DNA from: Rhodococcus rhodnii
GTDB lineage: Bacteria; Actinomycetota; Actinomycetes; Mycobacteriales; Pseudonocardiaceae
Assembly: GCA_000720375.1 (NCBI GenBank)
Contig: JOAA01000007.1
Span: 62,001 to 126,000 of the forward strand
Length of the DNA: 64,000 bases
Direction of reading: 5' to 3'
Shown here: piece after piece, positions 16,679-26,133 of the stretch
How the letters are laid out: every line of letters starts with the position of its first letter
Position numbering within the stretch: position 1 is the stretch's first letter
Program-made: the position numbers and the translations under genes
The notes under the pieces: generated by a model
What the model was told of the DNA's origin: nothing
Database searches by the model: none
What the model saw: the letters and a program-made list of their open reading frames with translations, nothing else

Positions 16679-18024
16679 CAGCCACCGTCACGTTACGGCT
16701 CATCAAGGGACAGCTCGACCGCACCGAGTACGTGTTCGACGAGCGGACCACCTGCATTCTCGGCCGCGCCAACGACTGTGTTCCTCGGCTGCCCAGCGAT
16801 CCGTACCACGGCACCGTTTCCCGGCACCACTGTCTGCTGGACATCAACCCGCCCGACGTGCGTGTCCGGGATCTCGGCAGCCTCAACGGCACGTTCGTCA
16901 ACGGCGAGAAAATCGGCCAGCGGGAGGCGCGCCAGACACCGGAGGAAGGCGCGGCGGTGTCCTTTCCGGAACACGACCTCACCGACGGCGACGAGATCCG
17001 GCTCGGCGAGACGGTTTTCCGGGTGGACATCCGTCTCCCCGTCGGTTACCGCACCCTGTCAGTGTCCCGGTGCGCGAAATGCGACCGGGAGATGCGCGGT
17101 GAACCCGGTGTGTACGTCTGCGCCGGCTGCCAGGCCGAGCCGGGTGCCGCGGCCCTACGTCTGGTGGAACTCGCGCACGGCGGACACCACGAGCTCACGC
17201 CGATCGCCGGGTACACACTGCTTCGCGAACTCGGCCGCGGCGGGATGGGCGCGGTGTACCTCGCCCGCGACGAGGACACCGGCGAGGAAGTGGCGTTGAA
17301 GGTGATGCTGCCCAGGGTCGCGGCAAGCCCGGTCGCCCGCGCGCGGTTCTTGCGTGAGGTCGAGCTCACCCGAGCGCTGCGGCATCCCAACATCGCCGCG
17401 TTGCACGACGTCGGCTTCGCGGACGGCACGTTCTACTTCACCACCGAGTACTGCGCCGACGGCAGCTTGGACCAGCTCTTGGCTCGCAGAGGTGGTCTGC
17501 TTGACGTCGCCGAGGCTGTGCGGCTGGCCTGCCAGGCCCTGGCGGGTCTGGCATACGCGCACGGCGAGGGCGTAGTGCACCGCGATCTGACGCCCCATAA
17601 CGTCCTGCTGGGCAACACCGACGGCTCGCTGGTGGCCAAGGTCGGCGACTTCGGCCTGGCCAAGGCCTTCGACCACGCCGGTTTGAGCGGCCTGACCCGG
17701 ACCGGCGCGACGGCGGGCAAGCCCTACTACGTTCCCCGTCAGCAAGTGATCAACTTCCGGAACGTCTCGCCCGCGGTGGACGTCTGGGCGCTCGCCGCGT
17801 GCCTCTACCATGCCCTGACCGGCGCGTACCCTCGGGATTTCCCGCATGGCAAGGATCCGTGGCGGGTTGTCCTTCAGGTTGAGCCCGTGCCCATCCGGCA
17901 GCGGGAGCCGAACATCCCGGTGGCCCTCGCCGAGGTGATCGACGAGGCACTCCGCGAAAACCCGGAAAGCGTCTTCCGTACCGCCCAAGAGCTACGCGAG
18001 GCGCTGCTCGTTCACTCCGGCTGA
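16675..18024 (+). CDS. FHA-zinc ribbon-Ser/Thr protein kinase
   Basis: This 449-residue protein has an FHA domain (residues 5-120: GRANDC, SRHHCLLD, LGSLNGTFVNG) and a C-x2-C...C-x2-C zinc ribbon (about 132-151). The protein kinase domain runs from about 179 to 445 and holds the glycine loop GRGGMGAVY, the VALKVM lysine and DFGLAK. The catalytic loop reads HRDLTPHN, so the lysine normal for Ser/Thr kinases (HRDLKPxN) is Thr here; activity may be altered. No transmembrane segment is present, unlike PknB. It overlaps the upstream FHA gene by ATGA, and the CHAP gene follows 110 bp downstream. Confidence 0.88.
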   Translation: MTATVTLRLIKGQLDRTEYVFDERTTCILGRANDCVPRLPSDPYHGTVSRHHCLLDINPPDVRVRDLGSLNGTFVNGEKIGQREARQTPEEGAAVSFPEHDLTDGDEIRLGETVFRVDIRLPVGYRTLSVSRCAKCDREMRGEPGVYVCAGCQAEPGAAALRLVELAHGGHHELTPIAGYTLLRELGRGGMGAVYLARDEDTGEEVALKVMLPRVAASPVARARFLREVELTRALRHPNIAALHDVGFADGTFYFTTEYCADGSLDQLLARRGGLLDVAEAVRLACQALAGLAYAHGEGVVHRDLTPHNVLLGNTDGSLVAKVGDFGLAKAFDHAGLSGLTRTGATAGKPYYVPRQQVINFRNVSPAVDVWALAACLYHALTGAYPRDFPHGKDPWRVVLQVEPVPIRQREPNIPVALAEVIDEALRENPESVFRTAQELREALLVHSG

Positions 18025-18134
18025 TGTCCTTTTTGGGACAGGTCCCACAATCGCGTCTGTACGTTGCGAATCGACGGCTTGTCAATGGCAAGCACGACAC
18101 TGTGGTTCCACGACATTCGGTAAGGAGCCGACCA

Positions 18135-19298
18135 ATGAATGGGTGGCTTAAGAATCGATATATCCGTGCGGCGCTTTCCGCGTCCGCGCTGGCTGTTGGT
18201 TTTTCGTTTCTGGCCCCGGCCGGTATAGCCCTTGCTGCGTCGACGCACCAGGGCTCGTCCCAGTCGAGCGTTTCGGCCAAGAAAAAGCAGACCGATGCCA
18301 GGGCCAAGCAGAAGACGACGCCTGGCCGCGCAGCACCGAGCAACCCGGCACCGGCGCCCAAACCCAAGCCGAAGCAGCGCAAGGACAAACCGGTGGACCG
18401 CGGCGCGCACAAGGCAACGCCGCAGAAGCGCACGCCCGCGGGGCAGTCGTCGCAGGACCGTGCGAAGGACAACGACAACAAGAAGAGGGACACCAAGACC
18501 GACAACCAGCGAACCGCACCGGTGTCCAAGCCCGGCACCGCCTCCCAACCTGCGCCGACGGGAATCGTCATCGGCGCGAACAACATCCTCAAGTCGCTGA
18601 CCGGGCAGCGCCCGAAGCCGCCGAACCAGGTCGCCCCTCCCCCGCCGCACAAGGAAAACCGGTGCGACGCAGCGGGCTGCCTGGTCGTCCACCCCGCACC
18701 GAAACCCCCGAAGCCCAAACCACGAACCGGAATTCGGTCGCTGGACAACGACAAGGTCGTCGACAAGGCCAGGGAGGAACTCCGCGCCTGGCTGGAGGGC
18801 AATCCGAGCACCAACTACGGTCCGGACGGAAGCACCAAGTACGGACGGTGGTACGGCCCGCAAGACCCCACAGTGGACTGGTGCGCCAGGTTCGTCTCCT
18901 GGGTGTACGCGCAGGCGGGGTTCCCGCTGCCGGACATGCAGCAGGACATGTGGGACAAGCACGACACCGGATTCCAGTACGTGCCGGCCGGTGAAAAGTG
19001 GGCACAAAAGCACGGAATGTGGCACGACGGAACCGCGGGCATCCAGCGCGGCGATATCGTCACTTTCGACTGGCCGAACGGCAACAACGAGTCCGACCAC
19101 ACCGGAATCGTGACCGACGTGAAGCCGGACGGCAGTATCGAAACGATCGAGGGCAACTCCGGTAACAAGGTCGCCATCGGCAACTATGAGCGCGACGACC
19201 CGACGATCAACGGTTACATCCGGGTACCCACGAACAACAAAATGCCGGGTCACCTCAAGGCCCGGCCCGGCGCCGCACCGGGACGGCCGCACTCGTAA
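18135..19298 (+). CDS. Secreted CHAP-domain peptidoglycan hydrolase
   Basis: This 387-residue secreted protein has a signal peptide (residues 1-35, basic start then a hydrophobic core ending AGIALA). A lysine/proline-rich low-complexity linker of about 150 residues follows, then a CHAP domain (about 205-365). The catalytic Cys is in VDWCARFVSWVY (about residue 250) and the His in SDHTGIV (about 321). It should cleave peptide bonds in peptidoglycan. The ATG at 18135 is preferred because AAGGAG precedes it and the signal peptide starts there. A perfect stem-loop terminator follows the stop. Its position behind the FHA-kinase genes suggests a cell-wall signalling link (inference). Confidence 0.88.
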   Translation: MNGWLKNRYIRAALSASALAVGFSFLAPAGIALAASTHQGSSQSSVSAKKKQTDARAKQKTTPGRAAPSNPAPAPKPKPKQRKDKPVDRGAHKATPQKRTPAGQSSQDRAKDNDNKKRDTKTDNQRTAPVSKPGTASQPAPTGIVIGANNILKSLTGQRPKPPNQVAPPPPHKENRCDAAGCLVVHPAPKPPKPKPRTGIRSLDNDKVVDKAREELRAWLEGNPSTNYGPDGSTKYGRWYGPQDPTVDWCARFVSWVYAQAGFPLPDMQQDMWDKHDTGFQYVPAGEKWAQKHGMWHDGTAGIQRGDIVTFDWPNGNNESDHTGIVTDVKPDGSIETIEGNSGNKVAIGNYERDDPTINGYIRVPTNNKMPGHLKARPGAAPGRPHS

Positions 19299-19312
19299 GA
19301 CCGCGCGACACA

Positions 19313-19343
19313 AAAGGCCACACCGATCACCGGTGTGGCCTTT
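19313..19343 (+). terminator. Rho-independent terminator after the CHAP gene
   Basis: AAAGGCCACACCG and CGGTGTGGCCTTT form a perfect 13-bp stem with a five-base loop, 15 bases after the CHAP stop codon. Flanking A and T runs give the typical bidirectional form. Confidence 0.85.
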
Positions 19344-19449
19344 GCCGGTCAACCTCGGTACCCGGTGCCGTCCCGGGGTTATCTACGCTGTGCCTGCTCG
19401 CGCGAACCGAGCGTGGGGGTCGGTTGATCCAACGGGGAGGCAACCCAGG

Positions 19450-22400
19450 ATGTCCGTGGGCCACCAGGCAGGCTGGCCGACCACGCCACCGCCACATCAC
19501 CCGCTCGGACCGTCCGATCCGGCCATGGTCGGGCCGTATCGCCTCGCGGCGGTACTCGGCGCAGGCGGGATGGGGCGGGTCTACTTAGGACACACACCGG
19601 CCGGCAGCGCGGTGGCGATCAAGGTCGTGCACCAGGAGTACGCCGCCGACGAGGCTTTTCGCAGGCGCTTCGAGCACGAGGTGGCCTCGGCCAGACGTGT
19701 CCAGGGGCTCTACACCGCGCCGGTCGTCGATGCCGACGTCCAGGCAGCTGAGCCGTGGCTGGCCACCGCGTACGTCCCAGGCCCTTCGCTGCAGTACGCG
19801 GTCACCGAGCACGGGCCCTTGCGTGTTGACGCGGCACTGGGACTGATCGCGCAGATAGCCGAGGCGTTGCAGGCCATCCACAGCGTGGAGGTGGTCCACC
19901 GCGACCTCAAGCCCTCCAACGTGATCCTCACCCCCGACGGCCCGAAAGTCATCGACTTCGGCATCGCCCGCGCCGCCGACCTCACCTCGATCACCGGCAC
20001 CGACGTCCGGCCGGGCACGCCCGCTTACATGGCACCCGAACACATCCTCGGCCACACCCTGACCCCTGCCGCGGACGTCTTCGCCCTTGGCGTACTCGCC
20101 AACTTCGCCGTCACCGGGCAGTTGGCCTTCGGCAGCGGCAACGACCACGCCGTCACCTACCGCATCCTCGAACTGGACCCTGACCTCGGCGGCTGCCCGG
20201 AACCCCTCCGCGACATCGCCACGGCCTGTTTGGCAAAGGACCCGGACCGGCGGCCCACACCCACCGAAGTCATCCAGTACTGCCGCCAGGGCACCACCGT
20301 CCAACCTCCACCACCAACCCAGCCCAGCCTTGGCGACACGTGTCCGTACCGCGGATTGGAACCGTTCTACGAGGAGCACGCCGAATGGTTCCGCGGCCGG
20401 GAGCCGATCACCGAGCGGGTGGCGGATCTCGTCGGCAAGCGGCCGGTTGTGGTCGTCACCGGGCCCTCCGGCAGCGGCAAATCCTCGCTGGTGCGCGCCG
20501 GACTGATCCCGGCGGTACGGCAGCGTGGGATGGATGTCGCCGTGTTCCGCGTGCTGTCCGGTGAATCCCTGCTGACGTCGTTGGCGCGGGCGCTGCTACC
20601 GGTGCTGGAGCCGGAGTTGGGCGAGCAGGCTTTGCTGACAGAGGCGGAATCGCTGGCGGACCGGTTGTCCACGGCGCGCACACAGACCCTGCCTTGGCTG
20701 GCCGACCGGCTGCTGTCGAAGGCCGGACCAGGGGGCCTGCTCGTCTTCGTCGACCAGTTCGAGGAAACCACTGCCGAACGTCCGCACGACGCTCGTGAGC
20801 TGTTCGAGCTGCTGGTGGACCTGGCCGGGGTGGCACAGCGGCATCGGGACGGATCGCCGGCACTGGTCGTGGCCGTGACCCTGCGCCCCAGCGCGTTGGA
20901 CGACCTGGTCACCGACCGGACTGCCGATGCGGTGGCGGATGGCGTGGTGTTCGTGCCGCCCATGACCCGCGCGCAGCTGACCGAGGCAATCAGCCGTGAC
21001 GGCGTGGTGTTCGAGCCCGGGCTCGTCGAGCGGATCCTCGACGACGCGGGCACCGAGCCGGGAACTCTGCCGCTGGTGGAATTCGCATTGGCGCGGCTGT
21101 GGGACAAACGCGACGCGGGCAGGCTCACGCATGAGGCGTATGACGAACTGAAGGGCGTCGCGGGCGCGCTGGCCGAGTTCGCCGAAGGGCTCTACCGGCG
21201 ATTGACCACCGCCGAGCAGGCCGCCGCGCGCAGGCTGCTGGTGGGCATGGCCCGGCCGGACGAGGACGGCGGGTTTCTCCGCCGCCCGCTTCGGCGCTCC
21301 GATGTGGACAGTGAACTGCTTCCGATGCTGGGCACGCTGTCCGCCGCCCGATTGGTCGTGGTCGGCAGGACCGCCGACGGCACCGAGATCGTCGAACTGG
21401 CGCACCAGGCGCTGCTGGACCGCTGGCCCCGACTCGGCCGCTGGTTGGCCGACGAGCGGGATTTCCTTGCCTGGCGCGAACAATTGCGCGCAGACATGAC
21501 CCGGTGGTTGGCCGACAGCCGGGACCCGGGCGGATTGCTCCGCGGGGCGGCGCTGGCCCGGGCCGAGGGCTGGCTCGCGGATGACGTCGATCTGTCCGCC
21601 GACGACCGGGAGTACATCCGGGCGAGCCGGTCCCGGGAGCGACGCAGGCAGCGCGTGCTGCGCGGGGTGGTTGCCGTGATCTCCGTCCTGGCCCTGGTCG
21701 CCGGCGGTCTCGCGGTGTGGGCCACAGCGGCCAACCAGGAGGCGCAGCGGCAACTGCGGCTCGCACACTCCAGGGCACTGGCCGAGGACTCGATGCGGTT
21801 CCGCGACAGCGATCCCCGTATGGCCCTGCAACTGGCGCAGGCCGCATGGCACACCGAGCCGACCGCGGAGGCGTACGGTGCCCTGTTCAGCCAATACGTC
21901 GGCCTGCAGCCGGTGGACAAGGTGTTCCAGAACCTGTGGCAGGACAACCTCACTCGGATCATGACCAGTCCTGACGGCTCGGCCGCCGTCATGGTCAACG
22001 ACAGTGGTCTGCCGAGCGAGTGGGCCGGGCTGGGCGGCGACGAGCCGCGGCAAGGGCTGCGGGGACCCGCGCCCCATCAGTTGCCCGGCGGGACGTTCCA
22101 GCTCAGCCCGTCGGGAAAACTGCTCGGGTACGCCAACGGCGTCGGCACGGTCGTCCTATGGGACCTCGAGCACCGCGCGCCGGCAGTCATGCTGCGTGAC
22201 ACCGTGGAAGCCGCCCGCGTCGTGAAGTCGTTGGCGTTCTCCTCGGATGAGTCCCAGTTGCTCATCCGGCGCACCAGCCGTGACGGGAAGAAACCGGAAT
22301 TCGAACTGTGGGACTTGGCGAATCGCAAAACCGTTCCCATCGCCGAAAATGTGGGTAGTACGGACAACGGCGCCCAGAGCGCGTTCCTCGGTCCCACGCC

Positions 22401-23928
22401 GAACACGGTGGTGCTCGGCATGATCGACGGTTCCGCGAAGGTCTACGACGTCACCACCGGGCAGTTGGTGCGTACGGCTCCCAAACCGGCTTCCCCGACG
22501 GGTCACGTCGCGCTCAACGGCACAGTGGCGGTTCAGTGCGACATCCGTTACGAGGCTCTGAAGGAACAGGGCACGTTCCGGGTCCTCGACCTTGCCACGG
22601 GTGCGCTTCTCCGCAGCATCCCGGTGCCGACCTGTCGGTCCTTCACGTTGGACACCAGCACGAACTACGCGCTCGTGGCCTCCAACACGCAGGACACCGA
22701 CTCCAACCGCCGGCTCACGGTCACCGACCTGCGCACCGGCGCCACCTATCGGCTGACCACCCCGAACCTGTCCGAGACGATCGACAAAGTCGCCGTGTTC
22801 ACCAGCGCCGACGGGCTTCCGGTAGCACTGGTCGGGGACGGGAACCTGCTGTACCGCCAGCGCTCGGCGGCACTCGACCCGGGCAGCGTCCGCAAAGCCA
22901 CCACCAGCCCGCTGATCGACCCGCGACGAAACCTCGGAATCAACTTCGAACCGTCCGGGGCGATCAAGGTGATCGACCTCAGAACGCAGGCCACAGTCGC
23001 CGCCACGGCGACCGGCAGCCCGATGTGTTGCAGCCGCCTCAGCCAACCGGTCACCCTCAGCCCCGACGGCAACCGGCTGCTCGCCGTGCACGGTGACACG
23101 CTGGTGGTCTACTCCATGCCCGCCCTGGCCGTCGAGGCCCGTATCACGCTCCCAGTGCCACCAGGGCTCGGCGGACCGCCCAGCGAGGATGACGCAGAGG
23201 CCCAGCAATGGGCGAGTTCCCTTGGCATGCTGGAAAACGATCGGGTCACGGTCCTGCACGCGGGCATGATCACCCGGTGGAACCTGACCGACCGCGCCCA
23301 GATCGGCACGCCAACGCAAGTCCGACCCGACGGCGACGCCCTTCGTCGCGCCGCCCACGGAGCCAGACTGGAACCGCGTGCGCACCATCCGGCCGACGCG
23401 GTCGTCGTCGAACCAAATGGCACGGTCGAAGTGTGGAACCTCGATGAGCACAGGGTCATTGCCGTACTCGACGAGGCGATCAGCGCCTTGGATTCGGTTC
23501 GCTTCGATCCTCAGGGCTCCGTGGCCGCGGTGCGCACTCCCAACGGCAACATCCAACTCTGGGACGTCGGCAACGCGCGCAAGCGAGGCCGACCGATCCC
23601 GGTCGGAAAGGGTGACGGTCTGCTCGGCTTCACCCCGGACGGGCAGGTGATCACCGTTCACAGCGCATCCGACCGCCGAGGAGCCCGGATCTGGGACCAC
23701 GAAAGCGGAAAGCTGCTGGCCGGCTTCACCGGACCGGACCAGACGTTCGCCATGGAACTGGAGAACAACCGGTTGACGATGTTCGGCCGGGAGGAAGACC
23801 GCTCAGTGGAATGGAACCCGACGCTGTGGCGGGACATGTTGTGCCGCCTCAACAACCGTGACTTCACCGACGACGAGCACACCCTGCTGGCCCAACTGGG
23901 CGCACCGGCCGAGCGACCGTGCGACTGA
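19450..23928 (+). CDS. Ser/Thr kinase-STAND NTPase-TM-WD40 protein
   Basis: This is a 1492-residue signalling protein. Residues 30-285 are a Ser/Thr kinase (GAGGMGRVY, HRDLKPSN near 151, DFGIAR) with an intact catalytic loop. Next comes an nSTAND1-type NTPase starting CPYRGLEPFYEEHAEWFRGR, with Walker A GPSGSGKSS (about 337-345) and Walker B-like LLVFVDQFEE. One transmembrane helix follows (about 735-757), and then a WD40-like beta-propeller region to the end, with degenerate blades such as LWDVGNARKRGRPI. The topology (kinase and NTPase inside, propeller outside) is inferred. The start at ATG 19450 is supported by GGGGAGG; longer readings run back into the CHAP gene and its terminator. Confidence 0.9.
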   Translation: MSVGHQAGWPTTPPPHHPLGPSDPAMVGPYRLAAVLGAGGMGRVYLGHTPAGSAVAIKVVHQEYAADEAFRRRFEHEVASARRVQGLYTAPVVDADVQAAEPWLATAYVPGPSLQYAVTEHGPLRVDAALGLIAQIAEALQAIHSVEVVHRDLKPSNVILTPDGPKVIDFGIARAADLTSITGTDVRPGTPAYMAPEHILGHTLTPAADVFALGVLANFAVTGQLAFGSGNDHAVTYRILELDPDLGGCPEPLRDIATACLAKDPDRRPTPTEVIQYCRQGTTVQPPPPTQPSLGDTCPYRGLEPFYEEHAEWFRGREPITERVADLVGKRPVVVVTGPSGSGKSSLVRAGLIPAVRQRGMDVAVFRVLSGESLLTSLARALLPVLEPELGEQALLTEAESLADRLSTARTQTLPWLADRLLSKAGPGGLLVFVDQFEETTAERPHDARELFELLVDLAGVAQRHRDGSPALVVAVTLRPSALDDLVTDRTADAVADGVVFVPPMTRAQLTEAISRDGVVFEPGLVERILDDAGTEPGTLPLVEFALARLWDKRDAGRLTHEAYDELKGVAGALAEFAEGLYRRLTTAEQAAARRLLVGMARPDEDGGFLRRPLRRSDVDSELLPMLGTLSAARLVVVGRTADGTEIVELAHQALLDRWPRLGRWLADERDFLAWREQLRADMTRWLADSRDPGGLLRGAALARAEGWLADDVDLSADDREYIRASRSRERRRQRVLRGVVAVISVLALVAGGLAVWATAANQEAQRQLRLAHSRALAEDSMRFRDSDPRMALQLAQAAWHTEPTAEAYGALFSQYVGLQPVDKVFQNLWQDNLTRIMTSPDGSAAVMVNDSGLPSEWAGLGGDEPRQGLRGPAPHQLPGGTFQLSPSGKLLGYANGVGTVVLWDLEHRAPAVMLRDTVEAARVVKSLAFSSDESQLLIRRTSRDGKKPEFELWDLANRKTVPIAENVGSTDNGAQSAFLGPTPNTVVLGMIDGSAKVYDVTTGQLVRTAPKPASPTGHVALNGTVAVQCDIRYEALKEQGTFRVLDLATGALLRSIPVPTCRSFTLDTSTNYALVASNTQDTDSNRRLTVTDLRTGATYRLTTPNLSETIDKVAVFTSADGLPVALVGDGNLLYRQRSAALDPGSVRKATTSPLIDPRRNLGINFEPSGAIKVIDLRTQATVAATATGSPMCCSRLSQPVTLSPDGNRLLAVHGDTLVVYSMPALAVEARITLPVPPGLGGPPSEDDAEAQQWASSLGMLENDRVTVLHAGMITRWNLTDRAQIGTPTQVRPDGDALRRAAHGARLEPRAHHPADAVVVEPNGTVEVWNLDEHRVIAVLDEAISALDSVRFDPQGSVAAVRTPNGNIQLWDVGNARKRGRPIPVGKGDGLLGFTPDGQVITVHSASDRRGARIWDHESGKLLAGFTGPDQTFAMELENNRLTMFGREEDRSVEWNPTLWRDMLCRLNNRDFTDDEHTLLAQLGAPAERPCD

Positions 23929-24085
23929 CGTTAAAACTCGCGGGCTGACGCAGATCGTAGGCGTTTCAAAGGATTGGCACGTGGATCCAGTGCCACTTTC
24001 TGACGACGCTTGGGGATTCGCAATACCCTCGGCCGCACACGCCGTTCCCGTCCGTCAGTAGCGCCGAGCTGAAAGGAACCAGCAG

Positions 24086-25435
24086 GTGTTTCTTCATTCT
24101 CTTGTGCTGTACGGCCCAATCGCTGCGCTGGCGTTGATCGGCGCACCCGCGGCCCCTGGGGACCTGGATCCGACTTTCGGCAGCGCCGGCAAGGTCAGCA
24201 CCGATTTCGAGCGCCGGTTCGACGAAGGGCGCGCAATGGCCATCCAGCCGGACGGCCGGATCGTCGTCGCCGGCGAGATGATCCGAACGGTGAACCCGCA
24301 GGATCCGCCCCAGACCGGGGATCGGAACTTCGCAGTGGTCCGTTATCTGGCCAACGGCATGCTCGACCCGTCATTCGGTGTCGGCGGCCGGGTGTTCACC
24401 GACTTCGGCCAGGACTTCGAGCTGGCATTCGATATGGCACTGCAACCCGACGGCAAGATCGTCGCCGCCGGGGAGTCCGGCACCCGAACCGCAGGTGGGA
24501 ACTTCGACTTCGCGGTGGCCCGCTACAACGCCGACGGCTCGTTGGACACGTCCTTCAGCGGCGACGGACGAGCCACGATCGACTTCGGCGGTGACGACGA
24601 CGCTGCCCGCAGCGTGACCTTGCAGACTGACGGCAAGATCGTCGTCGCAGGGTACAGCGGCAACCAATCCGACGAAGCCAGCTACGACTTCGCCGTCGCC
24701 CGCTACAACACCAACGGCTCGCTGGACACGTCCTTCAGCGGCGGTGGGACCGTCAAGACCGACTTCGCAGGCGGCGCTGACTCCGCCTTCGCTGTGGCGG
24801 CCCAGCCCAATGGCCGTATCCTCGTGGCCGGATCGGCGACGGGTCCCGACCCTGAAGGCGACTTCGGCGTGGTCCGCTATCGCACTGACGGATCGCTCGA
24901 CGGTTCGTTTGGCTCGGGCGGCAAGGTCTTCACCGACTTCGGCGGAGGCTACGACGAAATCGACGCGCTGGCCCTGAGGCCCGACGGCACCTTCATCGCC
25001 GCCGGTGGTAGCGGAATATCCGAGGATCCGGCGCCCGGCGGCGCGTTCGCCCTCGCCCGCTACCTGCCGAATGGCAAGCTGGACAACGCATTCGGCTCGT
25101 ACGGGAAGGTCGAGACCGAATTCACCAGCGGGCTGGATCAGGCTTTCGGGCTGGCGCTGCAGGCCGACGGCAAGATCATCGCCGCCGGGGTGGCCGACCA
25201 GTTCATCAATCCCATCGGTCGCGGTGACTTCGCGCTGGTGCGCTACCAGGTCAACGGTTCCCTCGATTCTTCGTTCGGCACCAACGGCAAAGTCACCACC
25301 GACTTCGAGGGTGCCTTCGACAACGCCCGCGACGTCGCCATCCAGCGCGACGGCAAGATCGTGGTCGCAGGGGAAGGGACGCATCCCGATACCACCAGCC
25401 GAGACATCGCCGTGGTCCGCTACATCGCCCGCTGA
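24086..25435 (+). CDS. Secreted delta-60 repeat protein
   Basis: This 449-residue protein has a short signal peptide (about residues 1-24). At least seven tandem copies of the delta-60 repeat follow, each about 55-60 residues. Each begins like LDPSFGVGGRVFTDFG and holds the ALQPDGKIVVAG strand and a YNADGSLD turn. The repeat starts are visible as LDPTFG, LDPSFG, LDTSFS (twice), LDGSFG, LDNAFG and LDSSFG. Such repeats form an extracellular beta-propeller-like structure of unknown function. The start is GTG with AAAGGAA upstream. The protein is almost entirely repeat, with no anchor or enzyme domain. It stands alone between the WD40 kinase and a convergent operon. Confidence 0.88.
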   Translation: MFLHSLVLYGPIAALALIGAPAAPGDLDPTFGSAGKVSTDFERRFDEGRAMAIQPDGRIVVAGEMIRTVNPQDPPQTGDRNFAVVRYLANGMLDPSFGVGGRVFTDFGQDFELAFDMALQPDGKIVAAGESGTRTAGGNFDFAVARYNADGSLDTSFSGDGRATIDFGGDDDAARSVTLQTDGKIVVAGYSGNQSDEASYDFAVARYNTNGSLDTSFSGGGTVKTDFAGGADSAFAVAAQPNGRILVAGSATGPDPEGDFGVVRYRTDGSLDGSFGSGGKVFTDFGGGYDEIDALALRPDGTFIAAGGSGISEDPAPGGAFALARYLPNGKLDNAFGSYGKVETEFTSGLDQAFGLALQADGKIIAAGVADQFINPIGRGDFALVRYQVNGSLDSSFGTNGKVTTDFEGAFDNARDVAIQRDGKIVVAGEGTHPDTTSRDIAVVRYIAR

Positions 25436-25491
25436 CGACGGTCCTCGCGGTGTCGACGGCGACCAAGCAGGAGAACTCCACTGTGGACGGT

Positions 25492-26133
25492 TCAGTGCTC
25501 GATGGCACGCACGAACCGCATGTGCCGTGCCTGCACTCGGCCGGCGTACCAGGCGGTCCAGCCGGACAACAGTCCGATCACCGCCAGCAGCAGGACAACG
25601 CTGACACCGGCCATCACATCCGCGGACAGCACGTACACCAACGGCACGCGCAGTACTGCCTCCAGCAGGAGCCCCACTCCCCACACGGCTGACATCCGCA
25701 CGAAGGCCCGCTGGAACTCCGGTACCTGTACGCGCAACCGGTCTATCTCCGCACGCTTGGCCGCGGACGAGCCCGCCCGTACCGCCACGAGGACCAAAGG
25801 CTTGTCGGTCACACAACTGGCAAGCAGCATCAACGCAGCCGCCGCCGTACCGAAAGACTCCTTCACGAGGATGAACCGCGCGTCGCCGGTGACGAACGAC
25901 AATACGAGCCCGATGGCCAATACCGCCGCGAGCAGTGCGGCGAACCCGTCGAACGAGCGATGCCGCACCGCCACCCAGGTGATGCGCAGCCCGGCGAACA
26001 CCGCACCGGCCAGCAGCGCGACCTGCTCGCTCTGCCCGGCGAGGCGCAGGCCGTAGTAAGCCGCCAGCGGCAAACCCGCGTCCCACAACAAAAGAGCGAC
26101 CAACGGGCGGCCGGCTGATGCCCGGTCACTCAT
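25492..26133 (-). CDS. VC0807-like polytopic membrane protein
   Basis: This 213-residue integral membrane protein has about six hydrophobic segments. The pattern WDAGLPLAAYYGLRLAG at the start, G-L-R-I-T-W-V in the second helix and a conserved loop of charged residues in the middle match the VC0807 family, whose function is not known. The start at ATG 26133 overlaps the stop of the hydrolase gene (ATGA), so it is the second gene of a TetR-controlled operon. A role in transport or modification of the hydrolase substrate is only guesswork. Confidence 0.75.
   Translation of the reverse strand: MSDRASAGRPLVALLLWDAGLPLAAYYGLRLAGQSEQVALLAGAVFAGLRITWVAVRHRSFDGFAALLAAVLAIGLVLSFVTGDARFILVKESFGTAAAALMLLASCVTDKPLVLVAVRAGSSAAKRAEIDRLRVQVPEFQRAFVRMSAVWGVGLLLEAVLRVPLVYVLSADVMAGVSVVLLLAVIGLLSGWTAWYAGRVQARHMRFVRAIEH

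Noticed and set aside
20596..23700. Two long minus-strand open frames (about 493 and 514 codons) opposite the kinase-STAND-WD40 gene
   Set aside because: They have repetitive His/Arg/Gln composition without motifs, while the plus-strand gene has Walker and kinase motifs in the same stretch. They are antisense shadows.
24086..25435. Tandem DNA repeats considered as a CRISPR-like or minisatellite array
   Set aside because: The periodicity is the codon-level trace of delta-60 protein repeats within one open frame, with no constant-length spacers.
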